This document shows, in pieces, positions 18,010 to 28,728 of a stretch of DNA of 64,000 bases. A program made the position numbers and the translations under genes. The notes under the pieces were generated by a model. That model was not told the origin of the DNA, searched no databases, and saw only the letters and a list, made by a program, of their open reading frames with translations. The stretch spans positions 1 to 64,000 of the forward strand of contig NZ_LGEA01000097.1 of the NCBI RefSeq assembly GCF_001280065.1, given 5' to 3'. The DNA is from Streptomyces sp. NRRL B-1140. Lineage in GTDB: Bacteria > Actinomycetota > Actinomycetes > Streptomycetales > Streptomycetaceae. Positions within the stretch are counted from its first letter, which is position 1, and each line of letters starts with the position of its first letter.

Positions 18010-20292
18010 ATGCGAGCCACCCTGCGCTGGGCCCACTCCGATCTGCGCACGCACCGCGGCGAGGCGCTGTTCCTCGTCCTCGCCACCGCCGGCATCGTCG
18101 CCTCCCTGCTGCTGGCCACGGCCTTGTTCGGATACGCCACGAACCCCTGGCAGCGCGTCTTCACGCAGTCGCACGGCGCGCATGTGTGGCTGCACACGGA
18201 CACGGCGGCCGACACCGGGAAACTGGCCGGTCTGGACGGCGTGGAATCCGTCGTCGGTCCCTACCCCAGCGCCGCCACCACCGTCGCCGCGCGTGGCAGC
18301 CGCGCCGCCGTCGAACTGCGCGGCATGCCGGAAGGGTCCTCCGACGGCCGCCCGCCGCTGGTCTCCGGGCACTGGCTGGACCCGTCGCGTCCCAACGGCG
18401 TGGTTCTGGAGAGCCGCCTGGCCCGTGCCCTGCTGGCCGGGCCCGGCGACACCCTCGACGTGCCCGGCACCGCCCGCGAGCTGACCGTCGTGGGCCTCGC
18501 CGACAGCGCCGAGCCGCGCTACCGGCCCGGGGAGCAGCCGGGTCTGGTGTGGGCACTGCCGTCGGCCGTGCCGGACCCCGGCGGCCAGGTGATCGGGCTG
18601 CGGCTGACGGACCCGGGCGACACGTCCTACATCGTCCAGCGCGCGGTGACGATGCTGGGCTCCGGGGCGATCGGCGAGGTCTCCACCTGGCAGCAGGCGC
18701 GGGCCGAGGCGCAGGGCGACAACCGGCTGCTCGGTCAGGTGCTGGGGCTGTTCGGGCTGGGTGCGCTGGTCGCGGCCGGACTCGCCGTGCACGGGGCGAT
18801 CGGCACCCGCATCCGCGGGCACCTGCGCGACCTCTCCGTTCTGAAGGCCATCGGCTTCACGCCCGGCCAGGTGGTCCGCATCTTCCTGCTCCAGCACCTC
18901 GCCTACGCCCTGCTGGGCGCCCTGGCCGCCGCCGCCCTCGCCGAGGCCCTGGGCAGCCGCATACCCGGGCGGCTCGGGGACGCGGTCGGCGTGTGGCAGG
19001 GGCTGCCCGGCCACACCGCGGCGCTGCTCGTGGTGCCGGTGGGCGCGGTGCTGTTCATCGGCGCGACCACCGGGCTGGCCGCCTGGCGGGCCGGGCGCGT
19101 GCCGCCGGTGCCGGTGCCGAGATCCGCCGCGACTCCGGGCGGACGGCTGTCCGGCGTGGCGCGGCGGGCCCTCGGCGTGCGGGTACCGCCCGCGCTGGTG
19201 CTCGGGTGGCACCGGGCGTTCACGCGCCGCCCCCGGTCCCTGGCCACGGTCGCCCGGCTCACGCTGCCCCTGCTGCTGATCGTCGTGGCGGTGAGCGCCT
19301 GGACTACCCTCGACCGCTTCCACAGCGAACCCGAGCGGATCGGCCTGCCCACCACGCTCAGCGTCCGCGCCGACGCCGGTATGGGCGAACAGCAGGCCCG
19401 CTCCCTCCTGGAGAGCGACCCGGAGGTGACCGCCGCCTACCCGGGCGTGGAGACGACCGCCCTGGGTCCGAGCCAGACCGCGACCATCGCCCTGCGCGGC
19501 CTCGGCACCCGGCAGGATCCCTACCCCTACACCCTCGCCGAGGGCCGTCCGGCCCGCGGCACCGACGAGGCCGTGGCCGGGCAGGGGCTGCTGGACCTGC
19601 TGGACGTGCGCGTGGGCGCCTGGGTCCGGATGACCGTCGGCGACCAGCCGCAGATCCTGCACATCGTGGGCCGCAGCATCGAGCCGGAGAACGCCGGCCG
19701 GGTCATCTCCACGTCCCTCGACACCCTGCGCGAGAACAACCCGGGGCTGCGCCCGACCCTCTACGAGCTCCGCCTGGACCCCGGGGCCGACCCGCGGGAG
19801 GTCGCCGACCGGCTCGCCGCCGCAGGGCGCGGTCATCTGGACGTGCACAGGGTGGCGAACCCGGCGGACGGACTGTCCCCGTTGCGTGCGGTCGTCGCCT
19901 GGCTGATCGCCGTCCTCGCCCTCATCGGGCTCATCGAGCTGCTGACCGCGATCGGCGGCACCGTCCGGGAGAGCGAACGGGACCTGCTGGCCCTGAAGGC
20001 CATCGGGCTGTCCCCCCGGCAGATCACGGCGATCACCGTCACGGCCACCGGCCTCACGGCCCTGGCGGCCGTCCTCGCCGCCATCGCCCTGGGCCTGCCC
20101 CTGGCCCGGTGGCTGATCGACGCCCAGGGCAGGTCCAGCGGCATCGGCTCCGGGATCGCCCAGGGCCCCTCGGCGATCCTGATGGTGCTGCTCGGGGCGG
20201 CGGCGGTGCTCTGCGCAGCCGCACTGGCGGCCCTCCCCGCGGCCCGGGCGGCCCGACGGCGCCTCGCGGACACGCTGAGCGCGGTGGCCTGA
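18010..20292 (+). CDS. FtsX-like ABC transporter permease
   Basis: A 760-residue membrane protein with the duplicated FtsX architecture. It has an N-terminal transmembrane segment (about 20-40), a large extracytoplasmic domain, three membrane segments from about 240 to 360, a second segment near 410-430 followed by another exterior domain, and three closing segments (about 625-750). LRDLSVLKAIGFTPGQV and ERDLLALKAIGLSPRQI are the two repeated coupling loops that contact the ATPase. It is the last gene of the padR-ABC unit and converges on the next gene with only 19 bases between stops. Confidence 0.9.
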   Translation: MRATLRWAHSDLRTHRGEALFLVLATAGIVASLLLATALFGYATNPWQRVFTQSHGAHVWLHTDTAADTGKLAGLDGVESVVGPYPSAATTVAARGSRAAVELRGMPEGSSDGRPPLVSGHWLDPSRPNGVVLESRLARALLAGPGDTLDVPGTARELTVVGLADSAEPRYRPGEQPGLVWALPSAVPDPGGQVIGLRLTDPGDTSYIVQRAVTMLGSGAIGEVSTWQQARAEAQGDNRLLGQVLGLFGLGALVAAGLAVHGAIGTRIRGHLRDLSVLKAIGFTPGQVVRIFLLQHLAYALLGALAAAALAEALGSRIPGRLGDAVGVWQGLPGHTAALLVVPVGAVLFIGATTGLAAWRAGRVPPVPVPRSAATPGGRLSGVARRALGVRVPPALVLGWHRAFTRRPRSLATVARLTLPLLLIVVAVSAWTTLDRFHSEPERIGLPTTLSVRADAGMGEQQARSLLESDPEVTAAYPGVETTALGPSQTATIALRGLGTRQDPYPYTLAEGRPARGTDEAVAGQGLLDLLDVRVGAWVRMTVGDQPQILHIVGRSIEPENAGRVISTSLDTLRENNPGLRPTLYELRLDPGADPREVADRLAAAGRGHLDVHRVANPADGLSPLRAVVAWLIAVLALIGLIELLTAIGGTVRESERDLLALKAIGLSPRQITAITVTATGLTALAAVLAAIALGLPLARWLIDAQGRSSGIGSGIAQGPSAILMVLLGAAAVLCAAALAALPAARAARRRLADTLSAVA

Positions 20293-20311
20293 CGCCGTCA
20301 CCGCCCAGGAG

Positions 20312-21244
20312 TCAGCCCCCGTAAGGGTGCTGAGGGGGGTACGGGGGCCGGGGGTACGGGGTGTACGGCTGCTGGGGATGTGCGGCGTACGGGTACTGCC
20401 CGTTCGGCGCGTAGGGATACCGATACCCGTACGGGTTCCCCTGCGGGGGCACGTGGGGCGAGCCGGCCGGGGGCATCGGAGGGACCGGCCCGGGCACGGG
20501 CGGGTGCGTGGCCGGATGGGCGTTCAGCCGGATTCCGTACCGGCGCTTCAGCCGCCGCATCTCCAGCAGCGCGATGGCGGTGACCGTCACGGGCGCGCCC
20601 AGGATGAAGACGATGCCAAGGGTGAGGCTGAGCCCGTGCAGATCACCGGTCACCAGGTCCGGGACGGCCACCAGCCAGCTGGTCACCAGGGCGAGCAGCG
20701 GCGGCAGGCAACGGTGGACGGCGGCCGTTCCGAAGAAGTTACCCGAGACCCGCACGGCTCCGGAGGCCGTGAAGGCGAGCAGCCAGAGCATCAGCATGCC
20801 GAACCCGATGATCCCGGCGACGTTCCCGGACGCGTTCACCGTTCGCACCAGCAGCAGCACGGCGGCCACGCAGCCTACGAACAGCACGAGCAGCGCGAGG
20901 GACCTGAGCAGCGGCGCCCTCAACTGCCGTACCGTGCCGCCACGCCGCCACACCCACAGCATCGCCCCGACGGTGAGCGGGGTGAGGAAGAGCAGGACGA
21001 CCGAGGCCGTCATCGCGTTCTCCAGCAGCTCCGTGAGGTCGAAGCCGCCCTCGACGAAGGTGTAGACACCGAGCGAGGCGACCGCGCCGGCGATGACACG
21101 GAACCGCTTCAGGCGCTCCACGGACGGGTCGAGCGACTGCGGGATCCACGCGGGATGGAACACCGCCCGGGCCGCGTCGTGGGGTTTCAGCACGGCCCCC
21201 GCCGTCAGGGTGCCGCCCGTCCAACTGCCGCGTGTGCGTGCCAC
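20312..21244 (-). CDS. membrane protein with proline/tyrosine-rich cytoplasmic tail
   Basis: A 310-residue protein with about five hydrophobic segments (roughly 50-230), reminiscent of Yip1-like membrane proteins, and a C-terminal tail after about residue 250 built of Pro, Gly and Tyr (repeated PYxP-like units). The GTG at 21244 has GGGGGAG six bases upstream. I do not recognise a function. It lies downstream of pgi but the pgi terminator separates them. Confidence 0.75.
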   Translation of the reverse strand: MARTRGSWTGGTLTAGAVLKPHDAARAVFHPAWIPQSLDPSVERLKRFRVIAGAVASLGVYTFVEGGFDLTELLENAMTASVVLLFLTPLTVGAMLWVWRRGGTVRQLRAPLLRSLALLVLFVGCVAAVLLLVRTVNASGNVAGIIGFGMLMLWLLAFTASGAVRVSGNFFGTAAVHRCLPPLLALVTSWLVAVPDLVTGDLHGLSLTLGIVFILGAPVTVTAIALLEMRRLKRRYGIRLNAHPATHPPVPGPVPPMPPAGSPHVPPQGNPYGYRYPYAPNGQYPYAAHPQQPYTPYPRPPYPPQHPYGG

Positions 21245-21288
21245 TTCGCGCTCCCCCGAGCACTCGCCGTGATGATCGCCCGGGAGTC

Positions 21289-21327
21289 TACGGGAAGCGG
21301 ACGGCGCGCTGCCGCCCGCTTCCCGTA
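21289..21327 (-). terminator. pgi terminator hairpin
   Basis: TACGGGAAGCGG (21289-21300) pairs with CCGCTTCCCGTA (21316-21327); after one mismatch the stem continues CGGC/GCCG round a 5-base loop. It begins nine bases beyond the pgi stop. Confidence 0.7.
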
Positions 21328-21336
21328 CGGCGGTGG

Positions 21337-22989
21337 TCACCTTCGGCCGCGCAGCTCCCGGTACGTGGCGACCAGCGCCTGTGTGGAGGCGTCCAGGCCC
21401 TCGACCTCGGCGTCCCCGGTGAGCGCGGGCTCGACGCGCTTGGCGAGGACCTTGCCCAGCTCCACGCCCCACTGGTCGAAGGAGTCGATGTTCCAGACGG
21501 CGCCCTGCACGAACACCTTGTGCTCGTAGAGGGCGACCAACTGGCCGAGCACGGACGGCGTCAGCTCGGGCGCGAGGATGGTGGTCGTCGGGTGGCCGCC
21601 CCGGAACGTCTTGTGCGGCACCAGCTCCTCCGGCACTCCCTCGGCCCGCACCTCCTCGGGGGTCTTGCCGAAGGCGAGCGCCTGCGTCTGGGCGAAGAAG
21701 TTGGCCATCAGCAGGTCGTGCTGTGCCTTCAGCTGCTCGCTCAGCTCCGCGACGGGCCGGGCGAAGCCGATGAAGTCCGCGGGGATCAGCTTGGTGCCCT
21801 GGTGGATGAGCTGGTAGTAGGCGTGCTGCCCGTTGGTGCCCGGCGTGCCCCACACGACGGGACCCGTCTGCCATTCGACCTCGCGCCCGTCCCGGCCGAC
21901 GTACTTGCCGTTGGACTCCATGTCGAGCTGCTGCAGGTAGGCGGTGAACCTGGACAGGTAGTGGCTGTACGGCAGCACCGCGTGCGACTGGGCGTCGTGG
22001 AAGTTGCCGTACCAGATGCCCAGCAGGCCCAGCAGCAACGGCACGTTGGACTCGGCGGGCGCGGTCCGGAAGTGCTCGTCGACGATGCGGAACCCGTCGA
22101 GCATCTCCCGGAAGCGGTCCGGGCCGATGGCGATCATGAGGGCGAGGCCGATCGCCGAGTCGTAGGAGTAGCGGCCGCCGACCCAGTCCCAGAACTCGAA
22201 CATGTTGGCCGTGTCGATGCCGAACTCGGCCACCTTCTCGGCGTTGGTCGACAGCGCCACGAAGTGCTTGGCCACGGCGGCGTCGTCACCGAGCGCGTCC
22301 AGCAGCCAGGTGCGCGCGGACGTGGCGTTGGTGACCGTCTCGATGGTGGTGAAGGTCTTGGAGGCGATGACGAACAGCGTCTGTTCCGGGTCCAGGTCCC
22401 GGACCGCCTCGTGCAGGTCGGCGCCGTCCACGTTGGATACGAAACGCACCGTCAGCGAGCGGTCCGTGAAGGCGCGCAGCACCTCGTAGGCCATGGCGGG
22501 GCCGAGGTCGGAACCGCCGATGCCGACGTTGACGATGTTCCGGATCCGCTTGCCGGTGTGGCCGGTCCACTCGCCCGACCGCACCCGGTCGGCGAAGTCC
22601 GCCATCTTGTCGAGGACCGCGTGCACCTCGGGCACCACGTTCTCGCCGTCGACCTCGATCACCGCGTCCCGCGGGGCGCGCAACGCGGTGTGCAGCACGG
22701 CGCGGTTCTCGGTGGTGTTGATCTTCTCACCGCGGAACATGGCGTCGCGCAGCCCGAAGACGTCGGTGGCGGCGGCCAGTTCGCGCAGCAGACGCAGGGT
22801 GTCGTCGGTGACGAGGTGCTTGGAGTAGTCGACGTACAGGTCGCCGACCCGGAGGGTGTACCCGGTGCCGCGGCCGGCGTCGGCGGCGAACAGCTCGCGC
22901 AACCGGACGTCGCCGAGCTCCTCGCGGTGCTTGGCCAGTGCCGTCCACTCGGGCATCTGGTTGAGTCTGGTACGGCCGTCTGCGTTCAT
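21337..22989 (-). CDS. pgi: glucose-6-phosphate isomerase
   Basis: Pgi interconverts glucose 6-phosphate and fructose 6-phosphate, linking the neighbouring pentose phosphate and glycolytic operons. The 550-residue length is standard. Phosphate-binding GIGGSDLGP is at 156-164, [12 protein letters not shown] follows, and [14 protein letters not shown] and the C-terminal [14 protein letters not shown] match family signatures (the isomerase signature usually reads GGRYSLWSAIG). The start [11 protein letters not shown] was chosen over an upstream extension because it agrees with relatives. Confidence 0.96.
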   Translation of the reverse strand: MNADGRTRLNQMPEWTALAKHREELGDVRLRELFAADAGRGTGYTLRVGDLYVDYSKHLVTDDTLRLLRELAAATDVFGLRDAMFRGEKINTTENRAVLHTALRAPRDAVIEVDGENVVPEVHAVLDKMADFADRVRSGEWTGHTGKRIRNIVNVGIGGSDLGPAMAYEVLRAFTDRSLTVRFVSNVDGADLHEAVRDLDPEQTLFVIASKTFTTIETVTNATSARTWLLDALGDDAAVAKHFVALSTNAEKVAEFGIDTANMFEFWDWVGGRYSYDSAIGLALMIAIGPDRFREMLDGFRIVDEHFRTAPAESNVPLLLGLLGIWYGNFHDAQSHAVLPYSHYLSRFTAYLQQLDMESNGKYVGRDGREVEWQTGPVVWGTPGTNGQHAYYQLIHQGTKLIPADFIGFARPVAELSEQLKAQHDLLMANFFAQTQALAFGKTPEEVRAEGVPEELVPHKTFRGGHPTTTILAPELTPSVLGQLVALYEHKVFVQGAVWNIDSFDQWGVELGKVLAKRVEPALTGDAEVEGLDASTQALVATYRELRGRR

Positions 22990-23058
22990 CTCGGACTTCA
23001 GCCTTCTTTCCTGTCCTGCCTGCGTACCTTGCCCCGCTGCCGGTCCCAACCTAGTTGA

Positions 23059-24327
23059 TCAGCGTGTGGCGTCGGCTGTCGTGGTGCCGTCCTCCGGCTC
23101 GACGACAGATACGTTCACCGTGCGCACGGGTATCAGCGCGATGACGGCGAGGACGAAGAAGGCGGCCGTGAGCAGGGGCGGGGTGCTGGGTCCCCAGGCG
23201 GTGGCGACGGCTCCGCCCAGCAGGGCGCCGAGGGGGACTCCGGCGAAGGCCAGGGTCCGGAAGGCCGAGCTGACCCGGCCCAGGAGCCCTGCGGGACTGC
23301 GTTCCTGCATGAGCGTGGTCGTGTTGACGTTCCACACCATGCCCAGGAGCCCGAACACGGCCAGCGCGGCGACCAGCACGGTCAGGCTGCGCACGGTGCC
23401 CATGACGACGAGAAGGGCGGTCTGCACCGAGCCGGCGAGGAGCACCGACCGCAGCCGGCCGAGGCGCGCCACCAGCCGGCCGTTCACCACTCCCCCGGCC
23501 AGGCTGCCCAGGGTGAAGGCGGTGCCCGCCGCCGCGTATCCCGCGGGGCCCGCCCGCAGCCAGTCGGTGACGAGGACGACCAGCAGGGCGAGCATGGTGC
23601 CCATGCCGATGTTGCACAGAGCCGTGGCGGTGCACAGGGCGCGCAGGGCCCGGTCGCGCCACAGGGTGCGCAGGCCCTCGGCGATCTCCCGGCGCAGGGT
23701 GCTGCCCGCGGGTCTCGGCTCGCGGTCGGGCCGGGCGGCCGGCAGGGAGCCGATCAGCGCCGCGGCCACGAGGAAGGTCACGGCGTCGGCCGCGAAGGGC
23801 GCGGCGGTCCCGGCCGCCAGCAGCAGGGGCACGACGGGGCCGCCGAGCAGGCCTCCGGCTATGCGCTGACCGGTCATCAGCCGGGCGTTGGCGCTGCCCA
23901 GCGCCTCCCGGTCGACCAGGGCGGGCAGCAGTGCCGTGGCGGCGTTGTCGAAGAGGGTCTGGAGGGTGGTGAGCGCGACGGCCAGCGCGATGAGCAGGCC
24001 GATCGAGGCATGTCCGAACGCGACGGCCAGCGCGAAGAGGGCCACCAGCAGCCCGCGCAGGGTCTCCACCGTCCACATGGCCCGCCGTTGGTCGACTCGG
24101 TCGGCGACGGCCCCGCCGAGCAGGCCGAAGACGATCCAGGGCAGATAACCGCACGCCGTGACGGACGCGATGAGCAGCGGATCGTCGGTCAGGGTGACGG
24201 CCAGCAGGGGCAGTGCGGCCGTGCGCAGCGCGTCGCCGAAGCTGGACAGCACGGCGGCACCCCACAACCGCCCGAAGCCACCGCGCCACGCGGGCGCGCG
24301 CACTCCCCCGGCCTCGACCGTCGCCAC
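23059..24327 (-). CDS. MFS exporter, EntS/MFS_3 type
   Basis: A 422-residue major facilitator with about twelve hydrophobic segments. The N-terminal RLWGAAVLSSFGDALRTAALP and GGAVADRVDQRR (loop 2-3 motif) match the drug/siderophore exporter group typified by EntS. The GTG start lies close behind AGGGGGAG. An upstream promoter of the DNA-damage type (24359-24381) suggests that it is induced by genotoxic stress, so the cargo may be a toxic compound. It is followed 69 bases later by pgi. Confidence 0.85.
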   Translation of the reverse strand: MATVEAGGVRAPAWRGGFGRLWGAAVLSSFGDALRTAALPLLAVTLTDDPLLIASVTACGYLPWIVFGLLGGAVADRVDQRRAMWTVETLRGLLVALFALAVAFGHASIGLLIALAVALTTLQTLFDNAATALLPALVDREALGSANARLMTGQRIAGGLLGGPVVPLLLAAGTAAPFAADAVTFLVAAALIGSLPAARPDREPRPAGSTLRREIAEGLRTLWRDRALRALCTATALCNIGMGTMLALLVVLVTDWLRAGPAGYAAAGTAFTLGSLAGGVVNGRLVARLGRLRSVLLAGSVQTALLVVMGTVRSLTVLVAALAVFGLLGMVWNVNTTTLMQERSPAGLLGRVSSAFRTLAFAGVPLGALLGGAVATAWGPSTPPLLTAAFFVLAVIALIPVRTVNVSVVEPEDGTTTADATR

Positions 24328-24358
24328 CGCTCCCCCTCATGGTTCGTCCGACGCACAA

Positions 24359-24381
24359 ACCGTAGAGGGCACCACTGACAA
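24359..24381 (-). promoter_or_regulatory. RecA-NDp/PafBC-type promoter of the MFS exporter
   Basis: On the minus strand TTGTCAGTG (24381-24373), eight bases, then TACGGT (24364-24359). This is a full match to TTGTCRGTG-N8-TANNNT, the LexA-independent DNA-damage promoter known from mycobacteria, 32 bases before the GTG. Confidence 0.75.
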
Positions 24382-24418
24382 TCGGCTGACGGTGACGGCG
24401 GTGGGGCACGGACGGGGA

Positions 24419-24469
24419 GCACCCGCTGGTGCGAAAAGGCCGGCCGGGCACCCGCTGGTGCCCGGCCGG
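24419..24469 (-). terminator. tandem hairpins ending the RbpA-family gene
   Basis: A perfect 13-bp stem CCGGCCGGGCACC/GGTGCCCGGCCGG (24440-24469, loop CGCT) is followed on the minus strand by TTTT. A smaller hairpin with the same core, GCACC-CGCT-GGTGC, lies at 24419-24432. The large stem starts ten bases past the gene's stop. Confidence 0.8.
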
Positions 24470-24478
24470 TCCCGACTT

Positions 24479-24814
24479 CTAGATCTCGCCCCGCAGTTTG
24501 GCGAGCGCCTCCGCGAGGATCGCCTCGCCGTCCGCGTCGCTGCGCCGCTCCCGCACATACGCCAGGTGGGTCTTGTAGGGCTCGGTGCGCGGCGGGTCCG
24601 GCGGGTTGTCCCGGTCCTGGCCCGCCGGGAAGCCGCAGCGGGGACAGTCCCAGGTGTCGGGCACCTGCGCGTCGCTGGCGAAGCTCGGCTGGGTCTCGTG
24701 TCCGTTGGAGCACCAGAAGGAGATGCGCAGCCGCGGCGCGGACTCGCCGCGCTCGGCCTCGCCCATCGGCCCCGCCCCGACCCGGCTTCCCCGGATCGCG
24801 TTGCCACTTGCCAC
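24479..24814 (-). CDS. rbpA: RNA polymerase-binding protein, RbpA family paralogue
   Basis: RbpA proteins bind RNA polymerase and the principal sigma factor and stimulate transcription initiation in actinobacteria. This 111-residue protein has the RbpA layout: basic N-terminus (GNAIRGSRVG), a zinc-binding core with FWCSNGHET and WDCPRCG (Cys, His and CxxC), then a basic linker and a helical C-terminal sigma-interaction domain (THLAYVRERRSDADGEAILAEAL). It diverges from the main streptomycete RbpA, whose linker ends in KPARTHWDMLMERRT, so I read it as the second, paralogous copy. The GTG start is at 24814. Confidence 0.8.
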   Translation of the reverse strand: MASGNAIRGSRVGAGPMGEAERGESAPRLRISFWCSNGHETQPSFASDAQVPDTWDCPRCGFPAGQDRDNPPDPPRTEPYKTHLAYVRERRSDADGEAILAEALAKLRGEI

Positions 24815-24880
24815 GGTCGTAACTCCCTGCGTGATGGTGCCGCGAAGCGAGTCGGCGTTCCGCTTCGCCGCGAGCGCCTC

Positions 24881-24909
24881 AGTCTACGTAAGGCCCAACG
24901 CGCGTCCAG
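24881..24909 (-). promoter_or_regulatory. candidate promoter of the RbpA-family gene
   Basis: Minus strand CTGGAC (24909-24904), 17 bases, TAGACT (24886-24881), about 67 bases before the GTG. A second possibility further upstream is a SigR-like GGAAC-N18-GTT (25005-24980); RbpA genes are known SigR targets. Confidence 0.4.
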
Positions 24910-24943
24910 TGGCTGGAGTTACCAACCCTCACACCTGGACGCA

Positions 24944-24990
24944 AGCCCCATGATAGGCCGCGCTCAGCTGCGCGTACCGAACATGGGGCT
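24944..24990 (-). terminator. possible secG terminator
   Basis: AGCCCCATG (24944-24952) and CATGGGGCT (24982-24990) form a perfect 9-bp stem, with an inner CGCGC/GCGCG stem. It lies 33 bases downstream of secG. No T-run follows. Confidence 0.45.
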
Positions 24991-25023
24991 CTACGTACGA
25001 GTTCCGTGCGGCGTGCGGCTCGG

Positions 25024-25260
25024 TCAGTTGTTCACCTTCATCAGGATGCCGAGCACGACGATGCACGCGAACCACAGCAGACCGATCACGACGGTGATCC
25101 GGTCGAGGTTGCGCTCGGCGACCGAGGAGCCGCCGACGGAGGACTGCATGCCGCCACCGAACATGTCGGAGAGGCCGCCGCCCTTCCCCTTGTGCATCAG
25201 CACCAGCAGCATCAGCAGCAGGCTGAAGACGATCAGGGCGATCGAGAACCCCAAAACCAC
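25024..25260 (-). CDS. secG: preprotein translocase subunit SecG
   Basis: SecG is the small accessory subunit of the SecYEG protein export channel. The 78-residue protein has two transmembrane segments (VLGFSIALIVFSLLLMLLVL and the C-terminal ITVVIGLLWFACIVVLGIL) around the conserved loop HKGKGGGLSDMFGGG. GTG at 25260 follows GAGGAAG by about eleven bases. Its position after tpiA is the usual one in high-GC Gram-positives. Confidence 0.95.
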   Translation of the reverse strand: MVLGFSIALIVFSLLLMLLVLMHKGKGGGLSDMFGGGMQSSVGGSSVAERNLDRITVVIGLLWFACIVVLGILMKVNN

Positions 25261-25355
25261 GGCTGGACCAACTTCCTCGGATTCGGATGGACGACGCGGG
25301 GCCCAGCACGGCGCTGGACCCCGCAAGGGTACGACGGATCGCCGCTACCGCATAC

Positions 25356-26132
25356 TCACTGGTCGCGGAAGCGCACGATCTTGACGAACTCGTCGGCGTC
25401 CAGCGAGGCGCCCCCGACCAGGGCACCGTCGATGTCGGCCTGGGCCATGATCTCCGCGACGTTGCCGGCCTTGACCGAGCCGCCGTACTGGATGCGGACC
25501 TTGTCGGCCAGGTCCTGCGAGTACAGCTCGGCGATCTTGCCGCGGATCGCCGCGCAGACCTCCTGGGCGTCCTCGGCGCCGCAGACCTTGCCGGTGCCGA
25601 TGGCCCACACGGGTTCGTAGGCGATCACGACGGTCTCGGCCTGCTCGGCGGGGAGGTCCTTCAGACCGCCCTCGACCTGGGTGAGGGTGTGGGAGACGTG
25701 GTTGCCCGCCTCGCGGACCTCCAGTTCCTCGCCGACGCAGAGGATCGGGGTCAGGCCGTGCTTGTAGGCGGCCTTGACCTTGGCGTTCACCAGCTCGTCG
25801 GTCTCGGCGTGGTACTGCCGGCGCTCGCTGTGGCCGATGGCGACGTACGTGCACTTCAGCTTGGCCAGCATGGGGCCGGAGATCTCGCCGGTGAAGGCAC
25901 CGCCGTCGTGCGCCGAGATGTCCTGGGCGCCGTACTTGATCTTGAGCTTGTCGCCGTCGACCAGGGTCTGCACGGAGCGCAGGTCGGTGAAGGGGGGCAG
26001 GACGGCGACCTCGACGGCCTCGTAGTCCTTGTCGGCCAGGGCGAAGGCGAGCTTCTGGACGTGCGCGATGGCCTCGAGGTGGTTGAGGTTCATCTTCCAG
26101 TTGCCCGCCATCAGCGGCGTGCGCGTGCTCAT
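25356..26132 (-). CDS. tpiA: triosephosphate isomerase
   Basis: TpiA interconverts dihydroxyacetone phosphate and glyceraldehyde 3-phosphate. All catalytic parts are present in the 258 residues: NWKMN with Lys13, IGHSERR with His101, and the signature [11 protein letters not shown] with Glu173, followed by the flexible phosphate loop; GGSVKAGN is the C-terminal phosphate site. It starts six bases after pgk and should be in one transcript with pgk and secG. Confidence 0.97.
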   Translation of the reverse strand: MSTRTPLMAGNWKMNLNHLEAIAHVQKLAFALADKDYEAVEVAVLPPFTDLRSVQTLVDGDKLKIKYGAQDISAHDGGAFTGEISGPMLAKLKCTYVAIGHSERRQYHAETDELVNAKVKAAYKHGLTPILCVGEELEVREAGNHVSHTLTQVEGGLKDLPAEQAETVVIAYEPVWAIGTGKVCGAEDAQEVCAAIRGKIAELYSQDLADKVRIQYGGSVKAGNVAEIMAQADIDGALVGGASLDADEFVKIVRFRDQ

Positions 26133-26138
26133 ATGGGG

Positions 26139-27350
26139 TCAGTCCTCCAGTGCGGCGAGGCCGGGGAGCGTCTTGCCCTCGAGGTATTCGAGGGAGGCGC
26201 CGCCACCGGTCGAGATGTGGCCGAATGCGTTCTCGTCGAAGCCCAGGATGCGGACGGCGGCGGCGGAGTCGCCACCGCCGACCACGGTGAAGGCCTTCGA
26301 GTCGAGGAGAGCCTGGGCGACGGCCTTGGTGCCCTCGGCGAAATCGGGGTGCTCGAAGACGCCCATGGGGCCGTTCCAGAAGACGGTGGCGGCGTCGGTG
26401 ATCTTCGAGGCGTACAGCTTGCGGGACTCGGGACCGATGTCCAGGCCCATCTGGCCGGCCGGCATCGCGTCCGCGGCGACCGTGCCGGGCCGCCCCGGAG
26501 CCTTGGTCTTGAGGTCCGGGAACTCCGGCGCGACCACGACGTCCACGGGCAGGACCAGCTCGACGCCGCTCTTCTCGGCGCGCTCGATGTACTCCTGGAC
26601 GACCGGGAGCTGGTCCTCCTGGACCAGGGACGAGCCGATCTCGTGGCCCTTGGCCTTGAGGAAGGTGAAGACCATGCCGCCGCCGATGAGCAGGCGGTCG
26701 GCCTTGCCGAGCAGCTGGTCGATGACGGCGAGCTTGTCGGACACCTTGGCGCCGCCCAGGACGACGGCGTAGGGGCGCTTGACGTCGTCGGTGAGCTTCT
26801 TCAGGACGCCGACCTCGGTGGCGATGAGGTGGCCGGCGTAGTGCGGCAGGCGGGTCGGGAGGTCGAAGACGGAGGCGTGCTTGCGGTGCACCGCTCCGAA
26901 GCCGTCCCCGACGTAGAGGTCCGCGAGGGCGGCGAGCTGGTCGGCGAAGGCGCCGCGCTCGGCGTCGTCCTTGCTCGTCTCACCGGCGTTGAAGCGCAGG
27001 TTCTCCACGACGGCGACCTGGCCGTCGGCGAGGCCGGCGACCGTGGCCTGGGCGGACTCGCCGACCGTGTCGGTCGCGAAGGCCACCTCCGAGCCGAGGA
27101 GCTCACCGAGGCGCGCGGCGGCCGGGGCGAGCGAGAAGGCGGGATCCGGGGCACCCTTGGGACGGCCCAGGTGGGAGGCGACGACGACCCGGGCGCCGGC
27201 GTCGGCGAGGGCCTTGACCGTGGGCAGCACGGCGCGGATGCGGCCGTCGTCGGTGATGCGCGTGCCGTCCAGCGGCACGTTCAGGTCGGCGCGGACGAAG
27301 ACCCGCTTGCCCGCCACTCCCTCGGAGAGGAGTTCGTCGATCGTCTTCAT
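26139..27350 (-). CDS. pgk: phosphoglycerate kinase
   Basis: Pgk makes ATP from 1,3-bisphosphoglycerate. The 403-residue protein has the N-terminal substrate domain ([21 protein letters not shown]) and the C-terminal nucleotide domain ([30 protein letters not shown]). Length and motifs are fully typical. It lies between gap and tpiA; the 143-bp gap from gap contains a strong hairpin. Confidence 0.97.
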   Translation of the reverse strand: MKTIDELLSEGVAGKRVFVRADLNVPLDGTRITDDGRIRAVLPTVKALADAGARVVVASHLGRPKGAPDPAFSLAPAAARLGELLGSEVAFATDTVGESAQATVAGLADGQVAVVENLRFNAGETSKDDAERGAFADQLAALADLYVGDGFGAVHRKHASVFDLPTRLPHYAGHLIATEVGVLKKLTDDVKRPYAVVLGGAKVSDKLAVIDQLLGKADRLLIGGGMVFTFLKAKGHEIGSSLVQEDQLPVVQEYIERAEKSGVELVLPVDVVVAPEFPDLKTKAPGRPGTVAADAMPAGQMGLDIGPESRKLYASKITDAATVFWNGPMGVFEHPDFAEGTKAVAQALLDSKAFTVVGGGDSAAAVRILGFDENAFGHISTGGGASLEYLEGKTLPGLAALED

Positions 27351-27424
27351 GAAGGGGACTCCTGAAAGAGCTCGTTATCGCTCGTAAGTGCTCGTGATCG
27401 AACAGCTCTGATCTGTACGTGCGT

Positions 27425-27464
27425 CAGGGCTCGGACGGCGCGACCGCGCGCTGCCCGAGCCCTG
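27425..27464 (-). terminator. hairpin in the gap-pgk spacer
   Basis: CAGGGCTCGG (27425-27434) pairs perfectly with CCGAGCCCTG (27455-27464), and the 20-base centre can itself pair (GCGCGACCGCGC). No T-run follows on the minus strand. It could terminate part of the gap transcripts or act as a processing/attenuation site before pgk. Confidence 0.55.
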
Positions 27465-27493
27465 CTCTCACACCGTGGTGCCTGACTATTCGA

Positions 27494-28579
<1,086 letters not shown>

Positions 28580-28629
28580 CTACCTCCCTGGAGGGCCGGT
28601 GGTGACATCCAGATGCCTCATACACGGCA

Positions 28630-28667
28630 GGGCGGTCCGTACCCGCCAGTAGGGGTACGGACCGCCC
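28630..28667 (-). terminator. strong terminator between carboxypeptidase and gap
   Basis: A perfect 15-bp stem: GGGCGGTCCGTACCC (28630-28644) with its complement at 28653-28667 and an 8-base loop. It lies 61 bases downstream of the carboxypeptidase stop and upstream of gap, insulating the two units. Confidence 0.8.
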
Positions 28668-28728
28668 ACCGCCGCGAGCAAGATCACTCGATTTCGCTAC
28701 CTCACGGGTTCCCTGTTGACCAGGGAAC

